From Nitrosomonas sp. Nm34 (GTDB taxonomy: Bacteria > Pseudomonadota > Gammaproteobacteria > Burkholderiales > Nitrosomonadaceae): a DNA stretch of 39,477 nucleotides. The translations under genes were made by a program, and so were the position numbers. The notes beneath the pieces are model-generated. The model saw only the letters and a program-made list of their open reading frames with translations, made no database searches and had not been told where the DNA came from. Positions 1-9,703 of the stretch are shown here, piece by piece; positions within the stretch are counted from its first letter, which is position 1; each line of letters starts with the position of its first letter. The DNA is taken from positions 1 to 39,477 of the forward strand of contig NZ_FORD01000028.1 in the NCBI RefSeq assembly GCF_900113925.1, given 5' to 3'.

Positions 1-2
1 AA

Positions 3-119
3 AGAACAGGTATTGAATGTGCCAGCAAAGTTCGTTCTTATAAGGGGTTAATGGTGCATGTATTCGGAAAGCTGGCTGCGGCTCTATTTTTCTGGAATTT
101 TTTACGAGTTAGCTCTTAA
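3..119 (+). CDS. Possible 3' end of an unidentified gene (partial)
   Basis: An open frame enters from the left edge and ends at a TAA at 117-119, giving about 38 residues with a hydrophobic stretch near the end (VFGKLAAALFFW). If real, it is the C-terminus of a plus-strand gene converging on the decarboxylase gene that ends at 247. I recognise no family. The rest of 1-246 shows no other gene, and no clear terminator is visible. The frame may be chance. Confidence 0.2.
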   Translation, partial: RTGIECASKVRSYKGLMVHVFGKLAAALFFWNFLRVSS

Positions 120-246
120 TTCGCATTATAGCTATGCAGCATCATATTGGGATGTATGAAAGACCAATGACCACAAAAATTTGTTATTTGCCAAGTAGGT
201 TTGCTTGAATTTTGTGGTAATAAAAACTCCTTATGGAAAATTTGCG

Positions 247-1482
247 TCACACTAACACTTCTAGAGGCTCAGGGTGACTTAGGAAGGCTGTCGGGCTTGC
301 TGTCAGGCCATACGCCCCGGACTGGAATACGACAATTAAGTCTCCAATATCTGCCTTGGATAATTCCATCTGATCTGCCAACACATCAAGTGGAGTACAG
401 AGTGGTCCCACCACGGAGACCATTTCTGTTTCGGAAGTTTCTACTTTGTTGCCAACAATGACAGGATAATTTTTACGTATGACCTGACCAAAATTCCCTG
501 AAGCAGCGAGATGTTGGTGCAATCCACCATCGGTCACTAAAAATAATCGCCCTTTTGATAATTTTTTATCTAATACACGACACACATAAACCCCTGCTTC
601 CGCTACAATATAGCGTCCCAGTTCAATTACAAAGCGGATTCCAGGCAACTCCGGTTTTATTTCTGATAATAAACGTTGCAAGTTCTTTCCCACAGCAACA
701 AGATCAAGTGGCTTTTCGCCGGGAAAATATGGCACTCCAAACCCCCCGCCCATATTCAATGTACGGATCGGAATAGGTGATACTTGTGCAAGTTGCAACC
801 CTAGCTGCAACGTTTTATCATGGGCATCTTGGATGGCTTCTGCTTTAAGGTTCTGTGACCCACAGAAAATATGCAATCCCTCTAAATCCAATCCTAGCTT
901 GCTTATACGAGCAAGCATAGCAGGAACGCGTTCCACGTCAATACCAAACTGTTTTGCTTCCCCGCCCATTTTCATTCCAGAAGATTTAAGCTCAAAATTT
1001 GGGTTAACTCGAACAGCCACCTTAGGGCAAATACCCATCTGTTCAGCTAGCGTCATGATACGCTCCAATTCCCGCTCAGATTCCATGCTGATCACAATAC
1101 CTGCGGCAATGGCACAACCGAGCTCATGCTCATTTTTTCCTGGACCTGCAAAACCAATCCTGTCGGGAGATATTCCCGCATCCAGTGCTACTTTCATTTC
1201 TCCGGCAGAGGCTACATCCATACCATCCACCAGTCCAGCCAAATGCTGAACCACAGCAGGCATAGGATTAGCTTTCATCGCATAGTGAAGATGAATCTCT
1301 TCAGGCAGACAATGACGCAGCAAATGGACACGTTCAGTAATCAGTTGCCGATCATAAGCATAAAAAGGCGTTTTACCCACTCGCTGGCTAAGTCGTACAA
1401 GAGAAACGCCCCCAACATGAAGACAATTATTCTGTACAGGAAATTGCTTCATAGGAACATGTTTCGGACGCATCACCGTCAT
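247..1482 (-). CDS. PLP-dependent decarboxylase, exosortase A system-associated
   Basis: A fold-type III PLP decarboxylase of the LysA/ornithine-decarboxylase superfamily, 411 aa. The alanine-racemase-like barrel comes first, with the PLP lysine K70 in YAMKANP. It is followed by the glycine-rich phosphate-binding loop GGGFG (245-249), the ELGRY motif (287-291), the active-site cysteine motif GPLCTPLD (359-366) and a C-terminal QSGAYG motif. The length and the partner acyl-CoA ligase match the subfamily found in exosortase-A loci, where it is thought to make a precursor for the exported polysaccharide; the substrate is unknown. Its ATG overlaps the stop of the upstream ligase gene (ATGA), so the two are translationally coupled. 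Diaminopimelate decarboxylase is the main alternative, but the locus context argues against it. Confidence 0.85.
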   Translation of the reverse strand: MTVMRPKHVPMKQFPVQNNCLHVGGVSLVRLSQRVGKTPFYAYDRQLITERVHLLRHCLPEEIHLHYAMKANPMPAVVQHLAGLVDGMDVASAGEMKVALDAGISPDRIGFAGPGKNEHELGCAIAAGIVISMESERELERIMTLAEQMGICPKVAVRVNPNFELKSSGMKMGGEAKQFGIDVERVPAMLARISKLGLDLEGLHIFCGSQNLKAEAIQDAHDKTLQLGLQLAQVSPIPIRTLNMGGGFGVPYFPGEKPLDLVAVGKNLQRLLSEIKPELPGIRFVIELGRYIVAEAGVYVCRVLDKKLSKGRLFLVTDGGLHQHLAASGNFGQVIRKNYPVIVGNKVETSETEMVSVVGPLCTPLDVLADQMELSKADIGDLIVVFQSGAYGLTASPTAFLSHPEPLEVLV

Positions 1483-3062
1483 ATTTCTACTGACCTAAAG
1501 ATATCTAGAAATTCCTGAGCTATACTTTTACGATCAATTTTGCCATTTGGATTACGCAAGAGATGGCCCTGCCGTAACTTGATTAAACTTGGCACCATAA
1601 AAGCGGGAAGATGACGCTTGCAGGTGGACAGCAATGCCTCGGGATCCAAATCAACCCCTTCAAGCGGCACCACCACTACAATAATTGCCTGACCCAAAGT
1701 GGGATGCGGCACACCAATTGCTGCTGCCTCAGCAACACACTCCGTTGCATAAATAATTTCTTCGATTTCAGTAGGGCTTACCCGGTAACCCGAAGTTTTG
1801 ATCATGTCATCACAACGGCCTATAAAATATAAATAGCCCTCCTCATCCACACGTACTGTGTCACCCGACCATACCGCTATCTCTGGAATGGTCAAACCAG
1901 ATTGTCGTGAGAGCGGCCTGAAACATTTTGCGGTCTTTTCAGCATCATTCCAGTAACCCATGGATACTAACGGTCCGCGATGTACTAGTTCCCCAGGCTC
2001 ACCTGGCGCACATTGTGAACCATCCTCGCGCAGTACTAATACTTCCACATTGGGAATCGCCTTGCCAATGGAACTGGGACGTTTGTCTACTTCCTCCGGG
2101 GGCAAAAAAGTTGAACGGAATGCTTCTGTCAAACCATACATCAGAAATATACTTGTATTGGGGAGTGCACAGCGAAGTTTATTAAGTGTAGCCTGGGGCA
2201 TTGCCCCCCCCGAGTTAGTTAGATAGCGTAGCGTTATTACCTTTCCCCATTTTAACTGAGCAAGTTGGATCCATAGTGAAGGAACAGCAGCAAGACCCGT
2301 GATGCTTTCCCGGATGACTTCATGGATAATATCGCGCGGCAACAAATAGTTCATCAAAACATTGGTTGCGCCAACGTAAAAAGCTGTCGACAACTGACTC
2401 AGGCCGTAATCAAAACTAAGCGGTAATACAGATAGAATTCGATCATCTTGATTATTTTTTAGATATTGCGAAACACTTTTTGCCCCGGTGACCAAATTCC
2501 GATGCGAAAGTACCACACCTTTGGGCTTGCCCGTACTACCCGAGGTATACAAGATGGCAGCCATGTCACTATCAATACACCGATAAGAGCGGATTGATCC
2601 GGGTAGAGTCATGGCTTCTTGCCAGCGAATTATATGCACACCGGTAATGACTGGTAAATGTTCAGTTGGTCCCACTACGATCACAGTATGAAGATCATGA
2701 CATTCTGGCAAAACAGAGATGAGCAAATTAAGCCGATCAACTGATGTGACCAATATTCTCACATTACAGTCTTTAAGGATATAAGCCACTTGTGTTGCTT
2801 TAAGCAACGGGTTGATTGGCACAAAAACACCGCCCGCAGTGGAAGCAGCAAAAATGGCAATGACTGCTTCAAACCTTTTCTCAAGATAAATAGCAAGACG
2901 CTCTTCTCGCCCCAATCCCAAAGCCAGCAATGCATCTGCTGCAAGTTGGATCTCTTGTGCCAGGGCGGCATAGTCCAATCTCTGCTGCTGATACACAAGT
3001 GCTTCAGTAGTCACACCATCATTTGCAGAATTAAAAACCAATTCGTGAAAAAGATGCGGCAT
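1479..3062 (-). CDS. Acyl-CoA ligase (AMP-forming), exosortase A system-associated
   Basis: An ANL-superfamily adenylating enzyme of 527 aa. Visible core motifs are A3 LYTSGSTGKPKG (171-182), A5 YGLTE (309-313), A7 SGDTVR (399-404), A8 hinge region GRCDDMIKTSGYR (415-427), and A10 NPNGKIDRK (504-512) with the catalytic lysine K508. It should activate a carboxylic acid as an acyl-adenylate and transfer it to a thiol. The physiological acid is unknown. It sits directly before the PLP decarboxylase with a 4-bp overlap, the standard pairing in exosortase-A polysaccharide loci. The start ATG has only a weak ribosome binding site. Upstream lies a 520-bp gap holding a MITE copy, which separates it from prsR. 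Confidence 0.88.
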   Translation of the reverse strand: MPHLFHELVFNSANDGVTTEALVYQQQRLDYAALAQEIQLAADALLALGLGREERLAIYLEKRFEAVIAIFAASTAGGVFVPINPLLKATQVAYILKDCNVRILVTSVDRLNLLISVLPECHDLHTVIVVGPTEHLPVITGVHIIRWQEAMTLPGSIRSYRCIDSDMAAILYTSGSTGKPKGVVLSHRNLVTGAKSVSQYLKNNQDDRILSVLPLSFDYGLSQLSTAFYVGATNVLMNYLLPRDIIHEVIRESITGLAAVPSLWIQLAQLKWGKVITLRYLTNSGGAMPQATLNKLRCALPNTSIFLMYGLTEAFRSTFLPPEEVDKRPSSIGKAIPNVEVLVLREDGSQCAPGEPGELVHRGPLVSMGYWNDAEKTAKCFRPLSRQSGLTIPEIAVWSGDTVRVDEEGYLYFIGRCDDMIKTSGYRVSPTEIEEIIYATECVAEAAAIGVPHPTLGQAIIVVVVPLEGVDLDPEALLSTCKRHLPAFMVPSLIKLRQGHLLRNPNGKIDRKSIAQEFLDIFRSVEI

Positions 3063-3581
3063 CGTGCATACTCTATTGGCTAAAGGATAGAAGCCTCAGG
3101 TTATGGCTCTAAGCTGGATTAATCGATTATTCGAGCGCTAGCTTTATGATATCGCTTAAGATCAATATCTGATGACAGAAGTTTCTGATTCTTGAGATAT
3201 TGCCCCAAACACCATCTGGAACATTACCATTTAGATATAACTAATGCTCTCTTGCTCCCAAATGCTATCGTTGTAATGCTTAAGCAAATACCATACTCTA
3301 ATACTCATGATAAGGTATGTTACCTATCCTGCACGCTTCAATATTTATAAATATTTTTCTTTCAAACAGAATATCATCCTTTGTCTAAACGGAAGGGATT
3401 TACTGAGATGCCAGCTGGATTCCAAGATTTAATTCCATTTCCAAATCAAAAATGACGCGAAGGCGAGCCACAACAGTATCAATCATACGGCAAGATGAAG
3501 CCGACAAAGTTAGTTTGATCTAAAAATGAAATAAGAAGTAATACGCAATTTATCTATTATCTTAAAATAGGATTCGCATAC
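3063..3581. other. Intergenic gap between prsR and acyl-CoA ligase gene
   Basis: No credible gene is visible in these 519 bp. The only recognised feature is the MITE copy at 3432-3532. The rest is AT-rich. A promoter for the ligase-decarboxylase pair is expected here, but I see no convincing -35/-10 or -24/-12 (sigma-54) pair. Confidence 0.6.
3432..3532 (+). repeat. MITE-like repeat, copy 1
   Basis: A 101-bp copy of the family described for the other copies: left end ATTCCATTTCCAAATCAAAA, conserved middle (GACGCGAAGGCGAGCC, then CATACGGCAAGATGAAGCC), right end close to the inverted left end. This copy has lost a few bases in the right half. It is flanked by TAA on the left and by TAA one base beyond the right end. 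Confidence 0.85.
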
Positions 3582-4952
3582 TCACTTGAGACCATGTCGA
3601 TTCATTAGATCATATAAAGTTGGGCGGCTAATACCGAGCAATTCAGCTGCTTTTGCAATATTACCGTCTACCTTCGCAAGCGCTCTAACCACGGCCTTAC
3701 ATTCTTCCCTTTCACGAACTTCACGTAAGTTCATCGGCTCGGACAGGATCTCCGATTCCTGAAGCCCCAGGTCATCCGGAGTAATTTGCGGTCCTTCAGC
3801 CATAATAACAACACGTTTTATACAATTCTCCATTTCACGAACATTACCTGGCCAATGGTATGCCTCAATCGCACTCAAAGCTTCCTGACTAAAACTCAGC
3901 GAATGGCGCCCCTCTTTTGCGCAAAACTTGTTTTTGAAATGATGCGCCAGCAGCACTGCATCCCCCACTCGCTTGTGAAGAGATGGAATTTTAATGGGAA
4001 TCTCACTCAACCGATAAAACAAGTCCTCACGAAAACGACCCTCTCCAATCAACTTCCTAAGGTTTTGATGAGTTGCACTGACAACACGCACATCCACAGG
4101 AATTTCTTCCCGCCCTCCAATACGCTCAATCACCCTCTCCTGAAGAAAACGGAGTAATTTTGCCTGCAATGCTATTGGCAAATCTCCTACTTCATCAAGA
4201 AAGAAAGTGCCCCCTTGAGCTAATTCAATTTTACCTGGCGTTTGCTTAACTGCCCCGGTAAAAGCCCCTCTCTCGTAACCAAACAACTCGCTTTCAAGCA
4301 GAGTCTCAGGGATAGCAGCACAATTGACAGCTACGAAACGCCCTTGTTTACGTGAACTCATCTGATGAAGTGCTCTCGCCAAGACTTCCTTACCTGTGCC
4401 GCTTTCACCTAGCAACATAACTGTCGCATCTGAAGTCGCAACTTTTTCAACGTTACGACACATTTTGATCATGTCCGGATCGCGCGTAATAATTCCAGAA
4501 ATTGGAGAATCCAGCTGAGAAAGTAGCAGATTGCGATTTTCACGTTGCAAGCCATACAAATAAGAGGCTCTATCAACAATTAAACTTAGCATCTTGGGAT
4601 CAAAGGGCTTCTGATGAAAATCATATGCACCCAATTCAATTGCTTTCAAGGCATTTACACGGTTTTGATTACCTGTCAAAACGATTATTTTGGTATCTGG
4701 CGCAAGTGCAAGGATCTGTTGTAAGGTCGCTAATCCCTCAGAAGCACCGTCAGGATCTGGTGGCAAACCAAGATCCATAGTAACGACCGCAGGCTCATGC
4801 CTGCGAACTTGCGCAAGCGCGCTTTCACGATCTACTGCAACAAAAACTTCATAATTATCGAAACTCCATCGCAATTGTTTCTGCAATCCAGGGTCATCTT
4901 CAATTACAAGTAATTTCTTCTGACTACTACTTGCTTTCATCTTTTTAGACAA
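3582..4952 (-). CDS. prsR: PEP-CTERM-box sigma-54 response regulator PrsR
   Basis: An NtrC-type regulator of 456 aa with the full three-domain plan. The receiver domain (about 12-130) has acidic pocket ED19-D20, phospho-acceptor D60 and K115. The AAA+ sigma-54 activation domain has Walker A GESGTGKE (182-189), the sigma-54 contact loop GAFTGA (229-234) and Walker B FFLDEVG (250-256). The Fis-type HTH is at the C-terminus (about 429-455). It should activate sigma-54 promoters of exopolysaccharide or PEP-CTERM genes when phosphorylated by PrsK. The first start is TTG; an ATG four codons later (4940) is also possible and neither has a strong ribosome binding site. The prsK gene lies 221 bp upstream on the same strand. 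Confidence 0.9.
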   Translation of the reverse strand: MSKKMKASSSQKKLLVIEDDPGLQKQLRWSFDNYEVFVAVDRESALAQVRRHEPAVVTMDLGLPPDPDGASEGLATLQQILALAPDTKIIVLTGNQNRVNALKAIELGAYDFHQKPFDPKMLSLIVDRASYLYGLQRENRNLLLSQLDSPISGIITRDPDMIKMCRNVEKVATSDATVMLLGESGTGKEVLARALHQMSSRKQGRFVAVNCAAIPETLLESELFGYERGAFTGAVKQTPGKIELAQGGTFFLDEVGDLPIALQAKLLRFLQERVIERIGGREEIPVDVRVVSATHQNLRKLIGEGRFREDLFYRLSEIPIKIPSLHKRVGDAVLLAHHFKNKFCAKEGRHSLSFSQEALSAIEAYHWPGNVREMENCIKRVVIMAEGPQITPDDLGLQESEILSEPMNLREVREREECKAVVRALAKVDGNIAKAAELLGISRPTLYDLMNRHGLK

Positions 4953-5173
4953 CGCTTCGATATAACTTACAAGAATATGTTATAAACATAAATTAAAAAG
5001 AAAGAAATTATATTAATATTCAAATAATTAAATTAAAATTACACTCCATACAGGCTTTCACTATTATCACCAAAGCAATTTGCATGATATCAGATGGAAT
5101 TTATAAATAGTTATCAAAAAGACTAAGATGAAAAACCGGACTAGATTATAAAAGATAGAAAATATAGTTAATC

Positions 5174-7264
5174 TTAAGAAATAACCTTATTTTCTTGATA
5201 ATTTTTAGAAAGTGGCAAAAAAATCGAGAAAGTTGTTCCTGCAGATTCTTGACTGACAACATCAAGCTGCCCTCCGAGCTCGTTAATATATTCTTTACTC
5301 TCAAAAACACCAATGCCCATACCTGCTGTTTTAGTAGACTCAAAAGGCTTAAAAAGCTTTTTCTGAATAAATTGTTCGCTCATGCCATGCCCATTATCTT
5401 CGATTTCTATCAGAGCAGAACTATCTTTTTTTAAGAGTCGAACCCAAACTTGACCATCCTTGGGAGTAGCTTCAATTGCATTCTGAATTAGATGACTAAT
5501 CACTCTCTCAAGACGAGAATAATCAGCCATTACCATTAAATTTGAATGAGTAATTTCAAGCGCAGGCTTGGGTATATGGAAAGATTTCCTCTCCATGATC
5601 TGCTGTAACAGCTGATCAAGAGAAAGAATTTCTAATTTTTCGGATTGATTTCCAGTGCTTAATTTTTCAAGTAACCGTTTCATTTTACTGACCGAAAAAC
5701 TCACCGTTTCGATCATATCTTTCTGAAATTCGGGATTATTCTTATGTTTTTCAGCATTTGAAAGTAACAAAGACAATTGAAAAATCAGATTTTTGATATC
5801 ATGCACGACAAAAGTTGACATACGATTGAAAGATTCAAATTGACGTGCGATGGAGAGTGCATTAGCAGCTTCGTATTGTGCCAAATAGCTTGATGCCTGA
5901 GTACCCGCAACCCTCAATAAATCCCTTACTTCCCAATTTAAACTAATAGTACTCCTAGGTTCAACCAATACGATAAATCCCAGCAATTCTCGATGCAAGA
6001 TTAATGGCACGATCAGTCGAGCTCTTGGAATATCAGATAGCCAATTTGGCAACACCAAGGATGAATATTTCCTTGGGTCGGAGCAAAACTCCTGTAAATC
6101 AATCACCCACGCCTTTTCTTCTAAGAACTTACAAAATTCATTGTCAGCTTCAATAATTTTATTTTTTAAAAAAATGTTCCAACATCCTATCAATTGATAT
6201 CTTCCATTTTCCTGTCTAAACCATAATCCGCCTGCAGGACTTTCCACAAGTTGTGCAAGCGCTTTGATTGCACGCGCTGTTAGCTCCAGCTCACCTTCTG
6301 AAAGAGTTCGTGTAAAACGCAACCATTCTTCACGGTAATCATAGTTAGAACTATAAAAATGCTTACTTATAAATACTTTAAGCCAGGCACGCGTCACATC
6401 AGAAAATAGTAAAATGATAAGAAGTAGAACAGCACCAAATAAAAAAGTCAGCTGTAAAATTCCTCCCCAAGCCCCACCGGAAAGCCTTAGGTAGTAACCA
6501 ACAGCCGCCATCACAAGCAAATATATGACTGCACTGAGTAAGGCAGACGTATAGAATAAAATATGCCGTGAGACACAAATTCCTATAAGCCACTTTGGAT
6601 TGCGGGCAACTGAGAGCGCGATCAAAGGAACAGTCAAAGCATCTACCCACCCTCGAGCAATCCATATGTCACTATTTATTTTTCTGAACAAAAGTGCATC
6701 ACTAAATAAGTAAAAGTCATATACAAAAATACCTCCTATCCCCAGGCAGATAAATTTTATTCTCCAGCGCTGTTCAGATGACATGTTTCTGTAATATTGC
6801 TCAACGAGAACCATGCCAATTACGGCCATTATCACACCTGTAAAAAAAGTGCTATAAGAAGCCAGTTGACCATGCGAGGTAAATTCGCCGTCATAATTCC
6901 CATTAAAAAAAATAGCCAGTATGAAAAAAATAAGATAAAGCACTGCTATGGCGGCTACAGCAGGCCTTATTTTCAGAGGAATAGAATTTTCTTTCCTTTG
7001 CTGAAAAGGATTCAGTAACGCTATTAAAAATATAGACCAACCTGCATTGCGCAAAATTTCAAGAATTTCTATGAGAAAAGTTGGGAAAAAACCCCAGTAT
7101 GATTGGCTTGCGATAGCAACCGCCCAAAAAGCAGAAACGATACAAACAATTGCCAGCAGTGATCCATATAAGCGTCCGCGCCAATTCGTCAGCAAAAGGA
7201 CAAATAAAAACAAATAAGCTACTGCTGCTGTAACATAGCTAGCCGCGGTGATTGTTGCCCACAT
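5174..7264 (-). CDS. prsK: PEP-CTERM system membrane histidine kinase PrsK
   Basis: A 696-aa sensor kinase. The N-terminal ~300 residues hold about nine or ten membrane segments, followed by a GAF-like region (about 305-465) and a transmitter. The phospho-acceptor is H488 in VVHDIKN. The ATPase domain shows the N box (HLIQNAIEAT, 591-600), G1 DNGHGMS (623-629) and G2 GMGIGVFESK (648-657). This architecture matches PrsK, the kinase partner of PrsR in exosortase-A loci. The gene starts 21 bp after the sugar-transferase gene, so the two probably share a transcript. The ATG lacks a clear ribosome binding site. The input signal is unknown. Confidence 0.9.
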   Translation of the reverse strand: MWATITAASYVTAAVAYLFLFVLLLTNWRGRLYGSLLAIVCIVSAFWAVAIASQSYWGFFPTFLIEILEILRNAGWSIFLIALLNPFQQRKENSIPLKIRPAVAAIAVLYLIFFILAIFFNGNYDGEFTSHGQLASYSTFFTGVIMAVIGMVLVEQYYRNMSSEQRWRIKFICLGIGGIFVYDFYLFSDALLFRKINSDIWIARGWVDALTVPLIALSVARNPKWLIGICVSRHILFYTSALLSAVIYLLVMAAVGYYLRLSGGAWGGILQLTFLFGAVLLLIILLFSDVTRAWLKVFISKHFYSSNYDYREEWLRFTRTLSEGELELTARAIKALAQLVESPAGGLWFRQENGRYQLIGCWNIFLKNKIIEADNEFCKFLEEKAWVIDLQEFCSDPRKYSSLVLPNWLSDIPRARLIVPLILHRELLGFIVLVEPRSTISLNWEVRDLLRVAGTQASSYLAQYEAANALSIARQFESFNRMSTFVVHDIKNLIFQLSLLLSNAEKHKNNPEFQKDMIETVSFSVSKMKRLLEKLSTGNQSEKLEILSLDQLLQQIMERKSFHIPKPALEITHSNLMVMADYSRLERVISHLIQNAIEATPKDGQVWVRLLKKDSSALIEIEDNGHGMSEQFIQKKLFKPFESTKTAGMGIGVFESKEYINELGGQLDVVSQESAGTTFSIFLPLSKNYQENKVIS

Positions 7265-7285
7265 ATTAGAAGTAGTATTTGACTA

Positions 7286-8686
7286 TCATCTATTACCTTT
7301 ACCCAAAAGAACCACACCTATCGTCTCTATAAGTATAATGAGATCAAGAAATAAGCTCTGATTTTTTATGTAGTAGAGATCATATTGCAGCTTTTCGATG
7401 GCGTCTTCTACCGAGAAGGCATAGGGATAATGTACTTGCGCCCATCCGGTTATCCCAGGCTTAATACTATGCCTAACATTGTAATACGGCACCTTCTCAA
7501 TAAGCATATCAACGAAATAAGGCGATTCAGGGCGAGGCCCCACCAAACTCATTTCTCCTTTAAGCACATTCATAATCTGAGGAAGTTCATCTATCCTTAA
7601 TCTCCGAATAATCTGCCCAATTTTAGTAACATGAGGATGATCTATTGCTGTCCATTGCGTTTGCCCACTTCTTTCCGCATCATGCCGCATACTACGAAAT
7701 TTAATTATCAGGAAATTCCTTCCCCCTTTTCCCACTCTTTCCTGTCGATAGAAAACAGGTCTACCATCTTCTATTAAAATGAAAATCACCGTCAATAACA
7801 TGACGGGTAGCGTCACAAACAAAAGTAATAGACTTGCAAGCAAATCAAAAATACGCTTAATCGTGATTCTAGAAAAACTTTGATCAAAACCACCACCAAA
7901 TACTAACCAACTTGGATAAAGTGAATCCATACGTATTTGACCGCACTCACGTTCAAATAGATTGGCGATATCTGTCACCTTAATGCCATGCATTTTACAT
8001 TCCAATAACTCCTGAATAGGAAATCCTCTCCCTCTCCGTTCCTGTGTTGCAATGATTATCTCGTTAGCATCATACTGGTTAACCAGATAGGGTAAAGAAC
8101 TATGTGTGGGTAATACTACCGAGACAGGCACGTGCTGATCTTCGCCCAACAATGGAATAAAACCCACGATATCTAGATTACGTAAAGTTGAGCTATTTTC
8201 TGTTAAACTCAAAAGCTCTTCTGCCATACTTCCTGTTCCAAGCACTATCGCGCGCGTCCGAAGAACTTCCAGATTATTAGGCCATCGAAAAAAAATCATG
8301 CGTGTTATAAGAATTAATAATAACGCGAGTAATATCACTATCGTTAATAGCCCACGACCTAGGTATAATTTCGGAAACAGATAAAAAATCAGTGCCATGA
8401 TTGCAAACCCCATGGCTAATGATGGCATCAAACGCAATAATGTAGATTCAATATCCAGCCTTGAAGCTTGCTGGTACATACCCATCATGGCCATACATGT
8501 AATCATTACAAAAATAAAAACAATGGCGCCTGGTAACTGAGAAAGTAGCAAATCAATAAAGGAAATTTTAAAATAATGAAAATGAATACTGCTACCCAGA
8601 AAAAAGACAGTCATTAGCAGACAAACTTCTATACTAATAAGCAATATTGTGAATCTAGAAATATAATGATTATAAATACGAATCAA
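7286..8686 (-). CDS. PEP-CTERM-associated polyprenyl-phosphate sugar transferase
   Basis: A 466-aa polyisoprenyl-phosphate hexose-1-phosphate transferase (WbaP/EpsB-like, exosortase-associated type). Four N-terminal membrane helices (to about residue 125) precede a nucleotide-sugar-dehydratase-like CoA-binding-type region. The C-terminal bacterial sugar transferase domain has the typical motifs PVFYRQERVG, KFRSMR, RIDELPQ, MSLVGPRPE and KPGITGWAQV. It should start repeat-unit synthesis by putting the first sugar phosphate on undecaprenyl phosphate at the inner membrane. The start is TTG with a good purine-rich site (GGAAGGG) about 5 bases upstream. It is probably the first gene of the prsK/prsR transcript. 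Confidence 0.9.
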   Translation of the reverse strand: MIRIYNHYISRFTILLISIEVCLLMTVFFLGSSIHFHYFKISFIDLLLSQLPGAIVFIFVMITCMAMMGMYQQASRLDIESTLLRLMPSLAMGFAIMALIFYLFPKLYLGRGLLTIVILLALLLILITRMIFFRWPNNLEVLRTRAIVLGTGSMAEELLSLTENSSTLRNLDIVGFIPLLGEDQHVPVSVVLPTHSSLPYLVNQYDANEIIIATQERRGRGFPIQELLECKMHGIKVTDIANLFERECGQIRMDSLYPSWLVFGGGFDQSFSRITIKRIFDLLASLLLLFVTLPVMLLTVIFILIEDGRPVFYRQERVGKGGRNFLIIKFRSMRHDAERSGQTQWTAIDHPHVTKIGQIIRRLRIDELPQIMNVLKGEMSLVGPRPESPYFVDMLIEKVPYYNVRHSIKPGITGWAQVHYPYAFSVEDAIEKLQYDLYYIKNQSLFLDLIILIETIGVVLLGKGNR

Positions 8687-9703
8687 AATACCCTTCCTGA
8701 TTAAAATAGTTTAAGTAAAATAAGCTCAATATGCTTTCCTCTTTCTGATTACTCAATACCACTTTAAATAAAAAATAATCAATAACTTCCCCACTGGATC
8801 TATTATTTGCATTTTTATTTTCTAATGCTTAATTGCATCATTTGTAAAAATTTAGGCTGCATAATTGGTTATTTGGATAAAATTTCATACTTTTCAAAGT
8901 ATTAAGTATATAGCTGCTACAATTTGCATAATTTTCAATCAATGAACAATTCCTATCCATTAATTCAGGATAACAGGGGTATTCATAAACGATACACTGA
9001 CCATCATTAAAACAAAACCAGATGCAAAAAATTAACAAACTGGCACATATTTATAAGATTGGGATATGCCAACATTACCATTCCTAAGAATATATAACGA
9101 TTAAAAATAAGAAAATCTTAAAAGATCTCCCATCTTCTAGGATTGAGATTGAAATTAATGTCTATTTATACATCCGAAGCGAGATCATTAAAATATAAAA
9201 GTCACCAATCTTTCTAATCGCCTCACAGGGTCGCATACGGGGCCGTAGAAATTGCTAATAATGATAAAGAAAAAGAAGATATTTTTTGTGGATTTTTGTA
9301 GATGAGAATAAATTGGTTCTGGAGTAGAACGATGATTTCCACCGAGTTAAACTGATACTCTTCTACTGAGCAGCCTAACCCCTCTTTGATCTATTTGATT
9401 AAAACACAATACAATTATAGTGATCAATGCGCTACGGCATAGAGTCTAGTGTTATACATTTTGATTTTGCAAGAAATTTTCCCTTCGCAAGTATTCCATT
9501 TCTAAATCAAAAATGACGCGAAGGTGAGCCACAGCCAGTATCAATCATACGGCAAGGTGAAGCTGACAAAGTCAGTTTTAATTTAGAAATGAAATAATGA
9601 CACATCAACTCAATTTCCATGCCAGCCTATCGACCTAGATGATAGATGAGACAAGATTAAATTTGCCAGGTTATTAAAATCACGACTAATAAATAAAAAT
9701 TGT
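8687..9703. other. 1-kb AT-rich intergenic region
   Basis: About one kilobase between the divergent sugar-transferase gene and dapF. It holds MITE copy 2 (9493-9595). Short AT-rich open frames here, for example one of 66 codons at 8838-9038 on the minus strand, have no protein-like character. The divergent promoters of the two flanking genes must lie here, but none is clear enough to call. Confidence 0.55.
9493..9595 (+). repeat. MITE-like repeat, copy 2
   Basis: A 103-bp copy beginning ATTCCATTTCTAAATCAAAA, with the conserved middle and ending TTTAATTTAGAAATGAAAT. It lies 108 bp upstream of dapF, in the same orientation as copies 1, 3, 4 and 7. Confidence 0.88.

Noticed and set aside
8838..9038. 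66-codon minus-strand frame rich in Cys, Tyr and Asn
   Set aside because: Composition follows from AT-rich intergenic DNA; no ribosome binding site and no partner gene.
9037..9051. Partial sigma-54-like sequence TGGCACATATTTATA
   Set aside because: The -12 element (TTGC) does not match, so it was not called as a promoter.
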